From positions 1-46,954 of the forward strand of contig CALVJB010000006.1 in assembly GCA_944332025.1 (NCBI GenBank): a stretch of 46,954 nt of DNA. The letters are read 5' to 3'. Of the stretch, positions 1-8,704 are shown piece after piece. The stretch comes from an uncultured Bacilli bacterium (GTDB lineage Bacteria > Bacillota_I > Bacilli_A > RF39 > UBA660). Position 1 is the first letter of the stretch, and each line of letters starts with the position of its first letter. The notes below the pieces were generated by a model. The model was not told where the DNA came from, ran no database searches, and saw only the letters and a list, made by a program, of their open reading frames with translations. The translations under genes were made by a program, and so were the position numbers.

Positions 1-101
1 TCAAGTGTTCCTTCATAGACAAAGTTATTAGATATCATATATTCTCTAATCTTTTCATTAGAGACATTTTTAGGAATGTTTTTAATACGTTTTTTAATCA
101 T
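1..101 (-). CDS. 5' end of an unknown gene, cut by the window edge
   Basis: Only the first 33 codons are present. They read MIKKRIKNIPKNVSNEKI and continue off the left edge. The ATG at 99-101 follows a strong SD (AGGAGG, 5 nt spacing). A sigma-A promoter lies directly upstream at 119-147. The piece is basic and probably cytoplasmic, with no signal peptide. I do not recognise the family. The promoter region resembles that of the Rpn-type nuclease gene at 9447, since both start with TTGCAATG, but the encoded N termini are different. Confidence 0.6.
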   Translation of the reverse strand, partial: MIKKRIKNIPKNVSNEKIREYMISNNFVYEGTL

Positions 102-118
102 AATACCTCCTTGCAAGT

Positions 119-147
119 GTTATAGCATAGTCTATAAATCATTGCAA
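119..147 (-). promoter_or_regulatory. sigma-A promoter of the partial gene
   Basis: On the minus strand TTGCAA (142-147) and TATAAC (119-124) are 17 bp apart, just upstream of the SD and ATG of the partial gene. Confidence 0.5.
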
Positions 148-314
148 AAAGGCAATTTTGAAAATTCAGTCCTAAAATAGGGGTGAATTTGCAATTTTCA
201 CTGCTTGAATTTTCAAAATTCACTCTAAAAAGTACCCTCAATTTACAAAATTCATGCTTTTAAAAAAATTTTAAAATTCCTCCTTCCCCCATCTTTTATA
301 CAAGTCTCCCATCT
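145..314 (-). ncRNA. possible small RNA or leader with a long hairpin
   Basis: A minus-strand promoter at 321-349 would start an RNA near 314. This has no credible ORF and ends in a perfect 15-bp inverted repeat (206-220 with 154-168). The repeat is followed on that strand by GCC and five T, which looks like an intrinsic terminator. The RNA would also carry an unused AAGGAGG motif near 285. It could be a free small RNA, an attenuated leader of the partial gene at 1-101, or a decayed gene. No known RNA family was recognised. Confidence 0.25.
154..220. repeat. perfect 15-bp inverted repeat
   Basis: AATTTTGAAAATTCA at 154-168 is the exact reverse complement of 206-220. The arms are separated by 37 nt. 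The arms are themselves nearly palindromic. Confidence 0.7.
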
Positions 315-320
315 ATACAC

Positions 321-349
321 AATGTATCATAATAGATAGATTATGTCAA
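321..349 (-). promoter_or_regulatory. sigma-A-like promoter reading toward the hairpin
   Basis: On the minus strand TTGACA (344-349) is 17 bp from TACATT (321-326). No protein gene with a usable start follows closely, which is the main reason to suspect an RNA gene or a long leader. Confidence 0.45.
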
Positions 350-354
350 GATGG

Positions 355-380
355 AAAAAGAGCAACTAAATAGCTGCCCT
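355..380 (-). terminator. terminator of the surface-protein gene
   Basis: An 8-bp stem with two G-U pairs (360-367 with 372-379) is followed on the minus strand by five T. It lies 25 nt after the stop of the 405-2267 gene. Confidence 0.65.
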
Positions 381-404
381 AATATATTTTCTTACTTTTA
401 CTTG

Positions 405-2267
405 CTAACTATCCAACGTTAGCACGAATGGATCAGATTTAGTTCCAGTTCCACCAGTTATGATAACGTTGGATTTTAGATTAAAAGCTGGTTTGATACT
501 ATGCATATTTTCAGAAGCTTGAATATAATATGCATCACCAAGTCTACCAATAACCCAAACTAAATTTCCTGAAAAAGGTGTTATACCCCAATAAAAATTC
601 CTATTACTATTTTCTAATTGTCCTGTCATTAATTCTCCATAACGAAGTAATCCTATTTTAGTATCTATTGTAGTCGAAGTTGTACTGCTCATATTAGTAT
701 CTATATATTTTGCCAGTTTATATGAAGCCAAATTTCCTACTGTACCAAGATACCACGTAGTATTATCTTCTATCATTGCAACATCATCACTTGTCAAATA
801 TCCGTTTTCAGTATTCAAATAGTCATTATTCAAAAATGCACCTATAGTATTATTACTTGAAAATGTCGCATTAGTTCCAAAGGTACTATTTATAAAATTA
901 TTGCCACTTCTCAATGGTACTGCACTTGTTATTTTTGTTAAGCCTTTACTCTCATGACTTACTATTCTATATAAAGTATTTTCTCCTGTTCCGAATCTTA
1001 TATATTCTCCACTATACCTAGTATTTAACATAGTCCCTGATAAATTACCATCATTATCTCCATATAATCTATATGGTTCTTCTTCTGTTCCATCGCCATC
1101 TACAATTTTTGTACTTGATTTTAAAACTATTGATGGGCGAATTCCATACTTATTAACTGAAGATGTAACGTCAAAGTTATCAACGTTAGCTATATTTCTT
1201 ATAAAGTTAACACGTAAAGACGAATATGGTGTCAACGTCACCCAATAAAGCCCATTATTTAAATAACCATATGTCCCATTGTTACTAGACTGATATTCAT
1301 AAATATTTAATAGTCCTACAGAATCTGTTACAATAGTTGTTCCATTAGGCCTTTCTATACTTCCTAATTCTCTATCATCCATAGTTGAATCCCACTTAGC
1401 ATCTGTAACAATGAAATTATCATAATCTCTTAAATTACCTAAAAAACCATCTACTGTAGTATCATTTAACCACATTTCCATATGACTTCCTTCAAAAGCA
1501 CTACTATCATCATCATAACTAATTGCACTTATATTCCATTGAGTTACTAGCTTAGTTGTTCCTGCTTCTTTATTTACAGACACCGCTCTCCATAACTTTC
1601 CACTATACCAGATATAGTTGTTAGGATCAGTTCCTGTTATAAAAGTATCTACTCCATCATCATATTGATTTTCTTTAGGAATACTATCAAGTAATACTGT
1701 ACTAACTTCTTCTCCTACTGGTTGGGTTGCTACTACTCTTAACTTTCCTTTAAATGTTTTACCTCCTGCTTCTTCTGTTGTTGCATCATAATCTATCCAG
1801 ATTCTTAAAGTATAATTAATAGTCTCATCTACCCCTATTGTTCCAAAGTCTACTCTTCTATTTGGATCACTTCCCATTGTTGTTAAATTCTTAGCACTAA
1901 ACACTTCATCATTCTTTGTTAGACTATACCTTATAGCGCTATCTGGCATCCTTGTTTCCCCTTCATCTAGAGGTATATCATCTAAATATATTGTATAATC
2001 TGTTTCTATATTTCCATTATTAGTTAAAGAAAAACTAAAGCCATTTAAACTCATACCTTCACTATCTTCTATAGGTATTTGTTTTTCAAGTGTTAATTCA
2101 TTATCTTCTCCAAGTACTAAGTCAAGTGTTCCTACTCTTATTACATACTCTTCTTGTCCTTCTAGAGTTGTTCTAAGATAGGCATATGCTATACCTATTA
2201 ACAAAATAAGTATTATTGCTATTGCTACTGTTAATATTTTCTTATTTCTTTTTATTAAGTCTTTCAT
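405..2267 (-). CDS. membrane-anchored surface protein with two DUF6273-like modules
   Basis: The 620-residue protein has a Lys-rich N terminus and one membrane segment or signal anchor (about 12-31). An Ig-like/TasA-like beta region follows at about 32-180, containing motifs such as FSLTNNGNIETDYTIYLDD. The remainder holds two related modules of about 200 residues (about 215-400 and 415-617). Each begins with an I-W/R-x-LYRIV-type strand and ends with an I(R/K)P-x-x-x-LKS motif, then G-x-GT and a DPF/EPYRL-type ending. The same module ends the 13399-14580 protein. Export and surface location are clear from the layout, but the ligand and function are unknown. The SD (GGAG) is well placed before the ATG. 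The gene has its own terminator and a structured leader. Confidence 0.7.
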   Translation of the reverse strand: MKDLIKRNKKILTVAIAIILILLIGIAYAYLRTTLEGQEEYVIRVGTLDLVLGEDNELTLEKQIPIEDSEGMSLNGFSFSLTNNGNIETDYTIYLDDIPLDEGETRMPDSAIRYSLTKNDEVFSAKNLTTMGSDPNRRVDFGTIGVDETINYTLRIWIDYDATTEEAGGKTFKGKLRVVATQPVGEEVSTVLLDSIPKENQYDDGVDTFITGTDPNNYIWYSGKLWRAVSVNKEAGTTKLVTQWNISAISYDDDSSAFEGSHMEMWLNDTTVDGFLGNLRDYDNFIVTDAKWDSTMDDRELGSIERPNGTTIVTDSVGLLNIYEYQSSNNGTYGYLNNGLYWVTLTPYSSLRVNFIRNIANVDNFDVTSSVNKYGIRPSIVLKSSTKIVDGDGTEEEPYRLYGDNDGNLSGTMLNTRYSGEYIRFGTGENTLYRIVSHESKGLTKITSAVPLRSGNNFINSTFGTNATFSSNNTIGAFLNNDYLNTENGYLTSDDVAMIEDNTTWYLGTVGNLASYKLAKYIDTNMSSTTSTTIDTKIGLLRYGELMTGQLENSNRNFYWGITPFSGNLVWVIGRLGDAYYIQASENMHSIKPAFNLKSNVIITGGTGTKSDPFVLTLDS

Positions 2268-2289
2268 CTTTTACTCCTTTCATAATTTC

Positions 2290-2324
2290 ACACAAAAAGA
2301 ATAGAATAATCCTACTCTATTCTT
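2290..2324 (-). terminator. hairpin with T-tract ahead of the surface-protein gene
   Basis: A 12-bp stem with one G-U pair (2297-2308 with 2313-2324) is followed on the minus strand by TTTTGTGT. It probably ends transcription coming from the 2429-3193 gene. It sits only about 25 nt before the next start codon, so it could also attenuate that gene. Confidence 0.5.
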
Positions 2325-2340
2325 CTTGCATCATGAAAGA

Positions 2341-2400
2341 AAGTAATTATATTACTTAATCTACAACTGCCCCCCAGGTAACAAGTTGTAAACGGGTGCT
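2341..2400 (-). other. structured leader or 3' UTR, possible pseudoknot
   Basis: On the minus strand a 7-bp stem (arms 2384-2390 and 2362-2368) has a 15-nt loop containing six G. Just 5' of the stem lies GCACCCG, whose CCC could pair with the loop G-run. A second 7-bp hairpin (2341-2347 with 2351-2357) follows. No known riboswitch was recognised. The G/C-rich block stands out in a very AT-rich background. Confidence 0.3.
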
Positions 2401-2428
2401 TTGACATTTTCTTACCTTCTTTCTACAT

Positions 2429-3193
2429 CTACTTATTTGCATCATTATATTCATTTCTATTGCATGTATAACCTCTATTTTCTAGTTCTTGTTCAATAGT
2501 AGTTACACTCTGATCTAATTCATAATCTGGATAAAATCCTTCAAATTCAGCAATGTTAGAGGTAATAAAATCCATATTAAGTATCTCATAATTAATAGTT
2601 TGAGTAGTTACTTGAACAGCAGCACTTACACTACAACTAGCTGTCATACCAATATTATTTTCATCTAATACTGTTTTTAAAGCCTCACAAGCATTCTCTC
2701 TTTCTGCTAATATACCAGTATCAGTAGCAGTATCTGCTAATCTATTAGTAGTAACCATAGTACTACTCTTTAATCTATTCTTTTCATAATTAAAAGTAGC
2801 TTCATAATTATAATTAATATTATCAGTAGCATTTGTATATGTGCAAGTCATTCTACCACTTTTTAATTCATTAACTCCTGTTTTTTCATTTATATAATTA
2901 GTAACATATGCTGTAATATCTGGTAAGAAATATACAAAAGCGAAAAGAGCCAACATTAATAATATCAAAAATATAGGGTGTCCTTTCTTCTGTTTACCAG
3001 TAGCATTTTCCTCTACTTTAACAGCTGTAGGTATTGTATCATTAGTATAAGTTTCATTACTTTTGTTATCAACAACTTTTTGATCTACTTCTTTAGTATT
3101 ATTATCATCAGAATTAGCTTCAACAACTTGTGGCTTATTATCAGCTTGTGTTGTTACAACTTTAGGTTCCTCATTACTATTTTTATTATCCAT
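2429..3193 (-). CDS. single-pass membrane protein with a DUF1307-like exported domain
   Basis: The 254-residue protein starts with about 70 polar, Asp/Asn/Lys-rich cytoplasmic residues. One membrane segment follows (about 74-96), then an exported domain. That domain begins with MTCTYTNATDN and contains paired cysteines (MTCTYT, NACEAL, ASCSVS, YTCNRN). The opening MTCTYT and the overall pattern resemble the lipoprotein encoded at 26995-27468, which belongs to the YehR/DUF1307 type. I infer a shared extracytoplasmic domain on two kinds of anchor. The start has a strong SD (GAGGAGG). The function is unknown. Confidence 0.65.
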   Translation of the reverse strand: MDNKNSNEEPKVVTTQADNKPQVVEANSDDNNTKEVDQKVVDNKSNETYTNDTIPTAVKVEENATGKQKKGHPIFLILLMLALFAFVYFLPDITAYVTNYINEKTGVNELKSGRMTCTYTNATDNINYNYEATFNYEKNRLKSSTMVTTNRLADTATDTGILAERENACEALKTVLDENNIGMTASCSVSAAVQVTTQTINYEILNMDFITSNIAEFEGFYPDYELDQSVTTIEQELENRGYTCNRNEYNDANK

Positions 3194-3232
3194 AGAGTAT
3201 TCCTCCTCTTTATTCTAATTTAATTATAACAT

Positions 3233-3871
3233 TTAACTTTTAAAACGTAAACTATTTATTTGTTTTTGATAATCATCACTACTAGTTATATAGTTACCAC
3301 TTACTATAATATCAGTTAAACTATATATTTTCCTTGCAACATCATTATTAATGCCGCCATCTATACTTACCTTAAACTTAAAATCTTTATATTCTCTCTT
3401 TAATACTTTTAACTCTTTTAATTTATCTATAGTCTTATCGATAAACTTTTGTCCCCCTTTACCTGGTATTACTCCCATTACTAATATTAAATCTATATAT
3501 GGTAAGTATGGTATTAAAGATTCTACTTTATCAGTTGGGTTAAGGGCAATACCTGTTTTTATTCCATAACTTTTTATTAATTTTAGATTACTTAGAGTAT
3601 CTTCTAAAGTATCTAAATGTATTGTTATATACTCTGTATTTAGACTAGCATAATCACCAATGTATTTACTTGGAGACTCTACCATTAAATGAACATCTAA
3701 TCTTTTATCTGTAAACTTATAGATATGTCTCATCTCTTTAAATGGTAATGATTTATTCTCTACATATTTACCATCCATAACATCTATATGAATTAAATCA
3801 ACATCTGTATCATTTAATTTTGTTAAAGTTTTGGGGATATCTTTACTAGTTAGAAAAGATGCACTTATCAT
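3233..3871 (-). CDS. rpe: ribulose-phosphate 3-epimerase
   Basis: This cytoplasmic TIM-barrel enzyme interconverts ribulose 5-phosphate and xylulose 5-phosphate in the pentose phosphate pathway. Family motifs are visible: HIDVMDGKYVEN (metal-binding His and Asp), DVHLMVESP, VMGVIPGKGGQKFI for phosphate binding, and SIDGGIN. The length of 212 residues is normal. The N terminus is MISASFL where most homologues have a P-S-I-L motif. It is the last gene of the rlmN-prpC-prkC-rsgA-rpe operon and overlaps rsgA by 4 bp, which suggests translational coupling. Confidence 0.93.
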   Translation of the reverse strand: MISASFLTSKDIPKTLTKLNDTDVDLIHIDVMDGKYVENKSLPFKEMRHIYKFTDKRLDVHLMVESPSKYIGDYASLNTEYITIHLDTLEDTLSNLKLIKSYGIKTGIALNPTDKVESLIPYLPYIDLILVMGVIPGKGGQKFIDKTIDKLKELKVLKREYKDFKFKVSIDGGINNDVARKIYSLTDIIVSGNYITSSDDYQKQINSLRFKS

Positions 3872-4701
3872 TTGATCGCCTCCTCGTAAAATTTTAAATA
3901 ACTATCATACCTACTTTTTAGAATCTTACCTTCAGATACTGCTTTCTTAATACTACATTCAGCCTCTTTTGTATGAGAACAGTCTCTAAAAGGACAAGGG
4001 TAATTAGAAAATTCTCTAAAAGCATATTTTATATCTTCTTTTTTATAAATAGAAAGATCTAGGGCAGAAAAACCTGGAGTATCTAAGACTTTACCATCTA
4101 AAAAGTCATATAATTCTACATTTCTTGTAGTATGTCTACCTCTTCCTAGAGCAAGGGATACTTCTCCTGTTTTTAAATTCCACTCGGGATTTAATTTATT
4201 TAAAAGAGTACTCTTACCTGCTCCTGTTTGTCCTATAAAAACAACAGTGTTATCTTTAATTAGTTCTTTTATTTTATCAATATCATTGTTAGTAAGAACT
4301 CTATATCCTATATTAGTATAATATACCATTATCTCTTTTATTTTTTCATAAGTTTCTTTATCAACTAAATCTATTTTAGTTAAACAAATAACAACATCTA
4401 CATTATTAAGTTCCATATGAGTAATAAATTTATCTAATAAACCTAAAGAAAAGTCAGGATTAACAAGACTTGTAATGATAAAAGCTCTATCTATGTTACT
4501 TATCATAGGTCTATTAAAAGTATTTTTCCTAGGTAATATTTCTTCTATTACTAAAGTTTTATCATTAAATCTAACATAATCTCCGACTTTAGGTATTATT
4601 TTTTCTTTTCTAAATTTTCCTCTTGGAATAGTATTATAAGTTTTATTATTACATTTAACTATATGTCTATTACTGCTTATTTTAATAATTTGTCCTTGCA
4701 T
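3868..4701 (-). CDS. rsgA: ribosome small-subunit-dependent GTPase RsgA
   Basis: RsgA is a circularly permuted GTPase that helps mature the 30S ribosomal subunit. An N-terminal OB fold is followed by the permuted G motifs: TKID (108-111, G4), GQTGAGKS (157-164, P-loop), RGRHTT (switch I) and DTPG (207-210, G3). The C-terminal zinc site is intact with C236, C241, H243 and C249. The P-loop reads GQTGAGKS where GxSGVGKS is usual. At 277 residues the length is normal. It sits between prkC and rpe as in Bacillus. Confidence 0.95.
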   Translation of the reverse strand: MQGQIIKISSNRHIVKCNNKTYNTIPRGKFRKEKIIPKVGDYVRFNDKTLVIEEILPRKNTFNRPMISNIDRAFIITSLVNPDFSLGLLDKFITHMELNNVDVVICLTKIDLVDKETYEKIKEIMVYYTNIGYRVLTNNDIDKIKELIKDNTVVFIGQTGAGKSTLLNKLNPEWNLKTGEVSLALGRGRHTTRNVELYDFLDGKVLDTPGFSALDLSIYKKEDIKYAFREFSNYPCPFRDCSHTKEAECSIKKAVSEGKILKSRYDSYLKFYEEAIK

Positions 4702-4703
4702 AT

Positions 4704-6482
4704 TTATTCACCTTGAATATCTTGATTATTATTGTTTGGATTGTTTTCATTATCGTTATTATTATTATTTTTTTCATCATCATCTGTTGTAGGTTCATTT
4801 TCAGTTTCTACTAATCTACCTATAGTAATAGTTACACTATCATTATTTCTAACAGTAGAACCATTTGGACGAGATTGAGTAATAATTTTACCATTCATAC
4901 TTTCATCTGTTACATCTTGATATTCTGTTGTTACAGTTACACAAGCATTATTAGCCCAACTAGTTACAGCATCTGGTGTTTGTAAATACCAGTCTGGGAA
5001 AGTAATAGCTTTTAATATTGTTAAAGTTATCTCATCACCACTTGTAACTTCACTTCCTTCATCAAGTGATTGTGAAATAACAAGATTTTGTCCAATAACA
5101 CTACAAGTTGTAGCATCTGGCTCTATCTCATTTGTTTTAACTTCTAAGCCCATATCTTCAAGTAATTCTCTTGCTTCATTAACATCCATATTAACATAAT
5201 TTTCAAGAGTATATGTCTTTACACCTGTTGATTTATATAAGGTTACACGAGTTCCTTCTTTTACTGTACTACCACTTCTTGGATCTGTTCTAATAATTCT
5301 ATTTTTCTTAACATCTTCACTACTTACTTCTTCTATTTTACTATTAACAGTAAGTCCTGCATCTTCTAGAGTAGACTCTGCTTTACTTACAGTCATACCA
5401 CTAACATCTGGAACTTTAACATCTTTTTCTGCTGTAACAGCAGGAATAATAAAGAATACTGCTAGTAATGCTATTACAATTACTCCTGCAATAATTGATA
5501 AAGCGATTATTAATTTATTTGATTTTTTTGTCTTTTCATCGGTAATAGGAGTAGCGATTCCCTCTTCACTAGCATCACTGATTGGTTCCATTATTTTAGT
5601 AGTTTCATCTACTTCATTTTCAGGATATGGATAAACATATGGTTTTTCATTTATTCTATCATCGTTTAATGCTGTTAATAAGTCATTATGCATACTCTTA
5701 GCATCATCATATCTATTTTTAGGATTTTTAGCAGTTGATTTTAAGATGATATTTTCTATACTTTGAGGTATATCATTATTTAGTTTATGAACATCAGGAA
5801 GTGGTTCTTTCATTTGTTTTAAAGCTATTTCAACAGCACTATCACCTTTAAATGGAAGTTCTCCTGTTAATAGTTCATAGAAGATAATTCCCATTGAATA
5901 GATATCACTTTTTATAGTTGTCCCTTTACCAGCTGCTTGTTCTGGTGGTAAATAATGAACTGAACCCATAACAGAATTAGTTTGGGTTAACTGAGTTGAG
6001 TTAAGGGCCATAGCAATACCAAAGTCTGTTATTTTTATCTGGCCATCATCTTGAATCATAATATTTTGTGGTTTTAAATCTCTATGAACGATATATGAGT
6101 CATGTGCATGAGCCATACCATCTGTTAGTTGTAACATTATATCAATCGCTTCTGATAATGTTAGACTACCACGTTTTTTAAGTAATTGTTTTAGAGTCTT
6201 CCCTTCAACATATTCCATAACAATATAGTATAGTCCATCATCTTCTCCTACATCATACATGGCAACGATATTAGGATGAGAAAGACTTGATGCCGATAAA
6301 GCTTCACGTTGAAAACGTCTTACAAATTTTTCATCATTTGCAAGGTCTCCCCTTAATACTTTTATCGCTACATTTCTATCAAGTATAGTGTCATATGCAA
6401 GATAGACATTAGCCATACCACCTTCGCCTATTGATTTAATTATCTCATAACGATCATTAATTTTTTGCCCCTTTGTAACCAT
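4704..6482 (-). CDS. prkC: PASTA-domain serine/threonine kinase PrkC/Stk
   Basis: This is a membrane kinase that senses muropeptides or lipid II and phosphorylates cell-wall, translation and dormancy targets. The kinase domain (about 12-270) has the glycine loop GEGGMANVY, K41, HRDLKPQN (133-140), DFG (153-155) and an activation loop with HYLPPEQ. A single membrane span (about 324-346) leads to three extracellular PASTA repeats (about 355-422, 423-492, 493-560). The first begins VPDVSGMT. The C terminus is a 30-residue Asn/Asp-rich tail, which is unusual. The start overlaps the prpC stop by one base (TAATG). In Bacillus this kinase takes part in spore germination, which fits the spore-former context. 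Confidence 0.95.
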   Translation of the reverse strand: MVTKGQKINDRYEIIKSIGEGGMANVYLAYDTILDRNVAIKVLRGDLANDEKFVRRFQREALSASSLSHPNIVAMYDVGEDDGLYYIVMEYVEGKTLKQLLKKRGSLTLSEAIDIMLQLTDGMAHAHDSYIVHRDLKPQNIMIQDDGQIKITDFGIAMALNSTQLTQTNSVMGSVHYLPPEQAAGKGTTIKSDIYSMGIIFYELLTGELPFKGDSAVEIALKQMKEPLPDVHKLNNDIPQSIENIILKSTAKNPKNRYDDAKSMHNDLLTALNDDRINEKPYVYPYPENEVDETTKIMEPISDASEEGIATPITDEKTKKSNKLIIALSIIAGVIVIALLAVFFIIPAVTAEKDVKVPDVSGMTVSKAESTLEDAGLTVNSKIEEVSSEDVKKNRIIRTDPRSGSTVKEGTRVTLYKSTGVKTYTLENYVNMDVNEARELLEDMGLEVKTNEIEPDATTCSVIGQNLVISQSLDEGSEVTSGDEITLTILKAITFPDWYLQTPDAVTSWANNACVTVTTEYQDVTDESMNGKIITQSRPNGSTVRNNDSVTITIGRLVETENEPTTDDDEKNNNNNDNENNPNNNNQDIQGE

Positions 6483-7222
6483 TATTCTTCACCTTCTCCT
6501 AAAATTAAGTATGCTACTGATATATTATCAGTACCCCCTCTATTGTTAGCTTTCCTAATTAGTTTAATAACTTTATCTTCTATATCTCCTTCTCCAGTTA
6601 AGACTCTTTCTATTGCTTCTTCATCTAACATATTAGTAAGTCCATCACTAGATAAAAGAATTGCATCTATTTCCATATCACAATCAAAGATATCTATATC
6701 AATAGGATCATTAGCCCCAAGTGCTTTCATCAAAACATTTTTCTTAGGATGATCCTTAGCTTCTTCTTCTGTTAATTCCCCTGCTGACACAAGTAAGTTA
6801 ACTAATGTATGGTCATATGTTACTTTATGTAGTTTCTCATCTTTCATAACAAAGCCTGATGAATCTCCAATATTTCCAAATAATATATAATCTTTTGTAA
6901 TGATAGCAGTGACAAGGGTTGTTCCCATTCCTTTACTTTCTGGATGAGTCTTTTCATGTCTAAAGATACTATCATTTATTTCATTAACACTATCTCTTAA
7001 AAAATTAACAGCATCCATCTTACTCATATTATGGAAGTTTTCATTAAAATCTTTTGCAAGATGGGTTATAGCGATAGATGATGCTACTTCTCCAGCAGAA
7101 TGTCCCCCCATACCATCAGCGATAGCCATAAGTGTATCGTTATCACTATTATGTACTATTAAGACACTATCTTCATTATGGTCTCTAACCTTTCCTGCAT
7201 CAGTTAAATAAAACGATTTCAT
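6482..7222 (-). CDS. prpC: PP2C-type protein phosphatase PrpC/Stp
   Basis: This is the Mn/Mg-dependent phosphatase that reverses PrkC phosphorylation. PP2C motifs are visible: RDHNEDS, ADGMGGHSAGE, GDSSGF, LLSSDGLTN and GGTDNIS, which supply the metal-binding aspartates. The length of 246 residues is normal, with no membrane segment. It overlaps rlmN by 4 bp and prkC by 1 bp, so kinase and phosphatase are made from one message. Confidence 0.95.
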   Translation of the reverse strand: MKSFYLTDAGKVRDHNEDSVLIVHNSDNDTLMAIADGMGGHSAGEVASSIAITHLAKDFNENFHNMSKMDAVNFLRDSVNEINDSIFRHEKTHPESKGMGTTLVTAIITKDYILFGNIGDSSGFVMKDEKLHKVTYDHTLVNLLVSAGELTEEEAKDHPKKNVLMKALGANDPIDIDIFDCDMEIDAILLSSDGLTNMLDEEAIERVLTGEGDIEDKVIKLIRKANNRGGTDNISVAYLILGEGEE

Positions 7223-8244
7223 ATATCCTCCTTCTTACTTCTAAGCTGTCCACAAGCAGCACTAATAGTACCACCAAACTCTCGCCTAATTGTAACTGTA
7301 ATATTGTTTTTCTTTAGTATATCATAAAACTTAGCAATTGTTAAAGGTTTACTTCGTTTATACTGTAAAGCATCTGTTTCATTATATGGTATTAAGTTAA
7401 CATATGAGTTTATTCCTTTTAATAAATTTACTAATTCTAAAGCATGTTCTTCTTTATCATTAACACCATCTAACATAATATATTCAAAGGTTACTCTTCT
7501 ATTTGTTTTTTCTAAGTATACTTTAATGGCATTTATTAAATCTTTTAGAGGATATACTTTAGCGATAGGCATTATCTCTTTTCTTAATTTATCATTTGGA
7601 GCATGTAAGCTGATAGCAAGATTTACTTGATATGGAAAGTTAGCAAATTCTAATATTTTAGGAACAAGTCCACAAGTTGATACTGTTATATGTCTTGCAC
7701 CTATATTAAGACCTTTAGGATGATTTATGATTTTTATAAAATTACAGATATTATCATAGTTATCAAAAGGTTCTCCTATTCCCATAATAACTACATGACT
7801 AATTCTAAGGTTAGATTCATTTTCTACTTTAAGTATCTGCTCTACCATTTCTCCTGTAGTTAAATTACGTACTTTCTTACGTCTACCTGATTCACAAAAC
7901 TTACACCCCATATTACATCCTACTTGGCTAGAAATACAAAGACTATTACCATAATCATGATTCATAAGTACCGCTTCAACATGTTCTTTATCATTAAGTT
8001 TAAATAAATACTTTCTAACGTCTTTAGCTTTTTCTACTGTAACTATCTCTATATTAGAAATAGTAAAGTCTTTACTTAGTTTTTCTCTTGTCTCTTTCTT
8101 TATATTGCTAGCTTCACTAAAAGAAGTAATTCTCTTATCTTTAGCATAAAGCCAAGAGAAAAGTTCTGTTGCATAATATTTTTTTTCATCTATTTTTAGA
8201 AAATATTCTGTTAATTTATCTATAGTTAAATCATATATACTCAT
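7219..8244 (-). CDS. rlmN: 23S rRNA (adenine-2503-C2)-methyltransferase RlmN
   Basis: RlmN is a radical-SAM enzyme that methylates A2503 of 23S rRNA and A37 of some tRNAs. The iron-sulfur motif CxxxCxxC is C110, C114, C117 in VGCNMGCKFCESG. The second catalytic cysteine near the C terminus is present in SAACGQL. The length of 341 residues is normal. It is the first gene of the five-gene operon. A TATAAT motif at 8268-8273 on the minus strand could be its -10, although the -35 is poor. Confidence 0.95.
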   Translation of the reverse strand: MSIYDLTIDKLTEYFLKIDEKKYYATELFSWLYAKDKRITSFSEASNIKKETREKLSKDFTISNIEIVTVEKAKDVRKYLFKLNDKEHVEAVLMNHDYGNSLCISSQVGCNMGCKFCESGRRKKVRNLTTGEMVEQILKVENESNLRISHVVIMGIGEPFDNYDNICNFIKIINHPKGLNIGARHITVSTCGLVPKILEFANFPYQVNLAISLHAPNDKLRKEIMPIAKVYPLKDLINAIKVYLEKTNRRVTFEYIMLDGVNDKEEHALELVNLLKGINSYVNLIPYNETDALQYKRSKPLTIAKFYDILKKNNITVTIRREFGGTISAACGQLRSKKEDI

Positions 8245-8296
8245 AACTCACCTCTACAACTACATTTATTATACAGTAAAACTTAAAGAAATACAT

Positions 8297-8329
8297 CAAA
8301 AAACTGATAAAATGTATCTATCAGTTTTG
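8297..8329 (-). terminator. intrinsic terminator
   Basis: A 10-bp stem (8300-8309 with 8319-8328) is followed on the minus strand by six T. It ends the transcript of the truncated Rpn-like gene. Confidence 0.75.
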
Positions 8330-8335
8330 TAATAT

Positions 8336-8566
8336 TTAGTCAGTTAAGTTCTCTAACTCTTCTATACTTAGTCCAGTATTTCTAGATACTACTTCTATAG
8401 GTATGCCATCTTTAAGAAGATTTTTTGCAATTTCTATTTCTTTTGCCTTAGCACCATCATCATAACCCCAATTACGAGCGGTATTAATCATTTTTTTCTG
8501 CATTATTTCATTATCATATGCTAATCCAAACTTATCATCAAGCCATAAATTTTCTGATTTGCTCAT
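8336..8566 (-). CDS. truncated tandem copy of the Rpn-family C terminus
   Basis: These 76 residues match the last 75 or so residues of the neighbouring Rpn-type protein almost exactly, from LDDKFGLAYDNEIMQ to GLSIEELENL. The N-terminal PD-(D/E)xK nuclease domain is missing. A good SD (AAGGAGG) and ATG precede it, so it may still be translated. It may be a degraded copy, or a deliberate C-terminal-only product that interacts with the full protein. The middle segment differs from the neighbour (GAKAKEIE against GKAEGLEEGKKT). Confidence 0.6.
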   Translation of the reverse strand: MSKSENLWLDDKFGLAYDNEIMQKKMINTARNWGYDDGAKAKEIEIAKNLLKDGIPIEVVSRNTGLSIEELENLTD

Positions 8567-8704
8567 AATAATATAGCCTCCTTACAGTTATTAATTGTCT
8601 AATCATTATCTTCTAATAAGTTATTTAACTCTTCTATACTTAGTCCAGTATTTCTAGATACTACTTCTATAGGTATGCCATCTTTAAGAAGATTTTTTGC
8701 AATA
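8354..8704. repeat. tandem direct repeat from partial gene duplication
   Basis: About 75 nt at 8354-8431 recur essentially unchanged at 8629-8704. A second block of about 70 nt near 8474-8542 recurs near 8757-8826. The near identity at DNA level, including third codon positions, points to a recent duplication or gene conversion. Confidence 0.75.

Noticed and set aside
2978..3223. An 81-codon plus-strand frame opposite the 2429-3193 gene
   Set aside because: It is the mirror of a clear membrane protein with a strong SD on the other strand.
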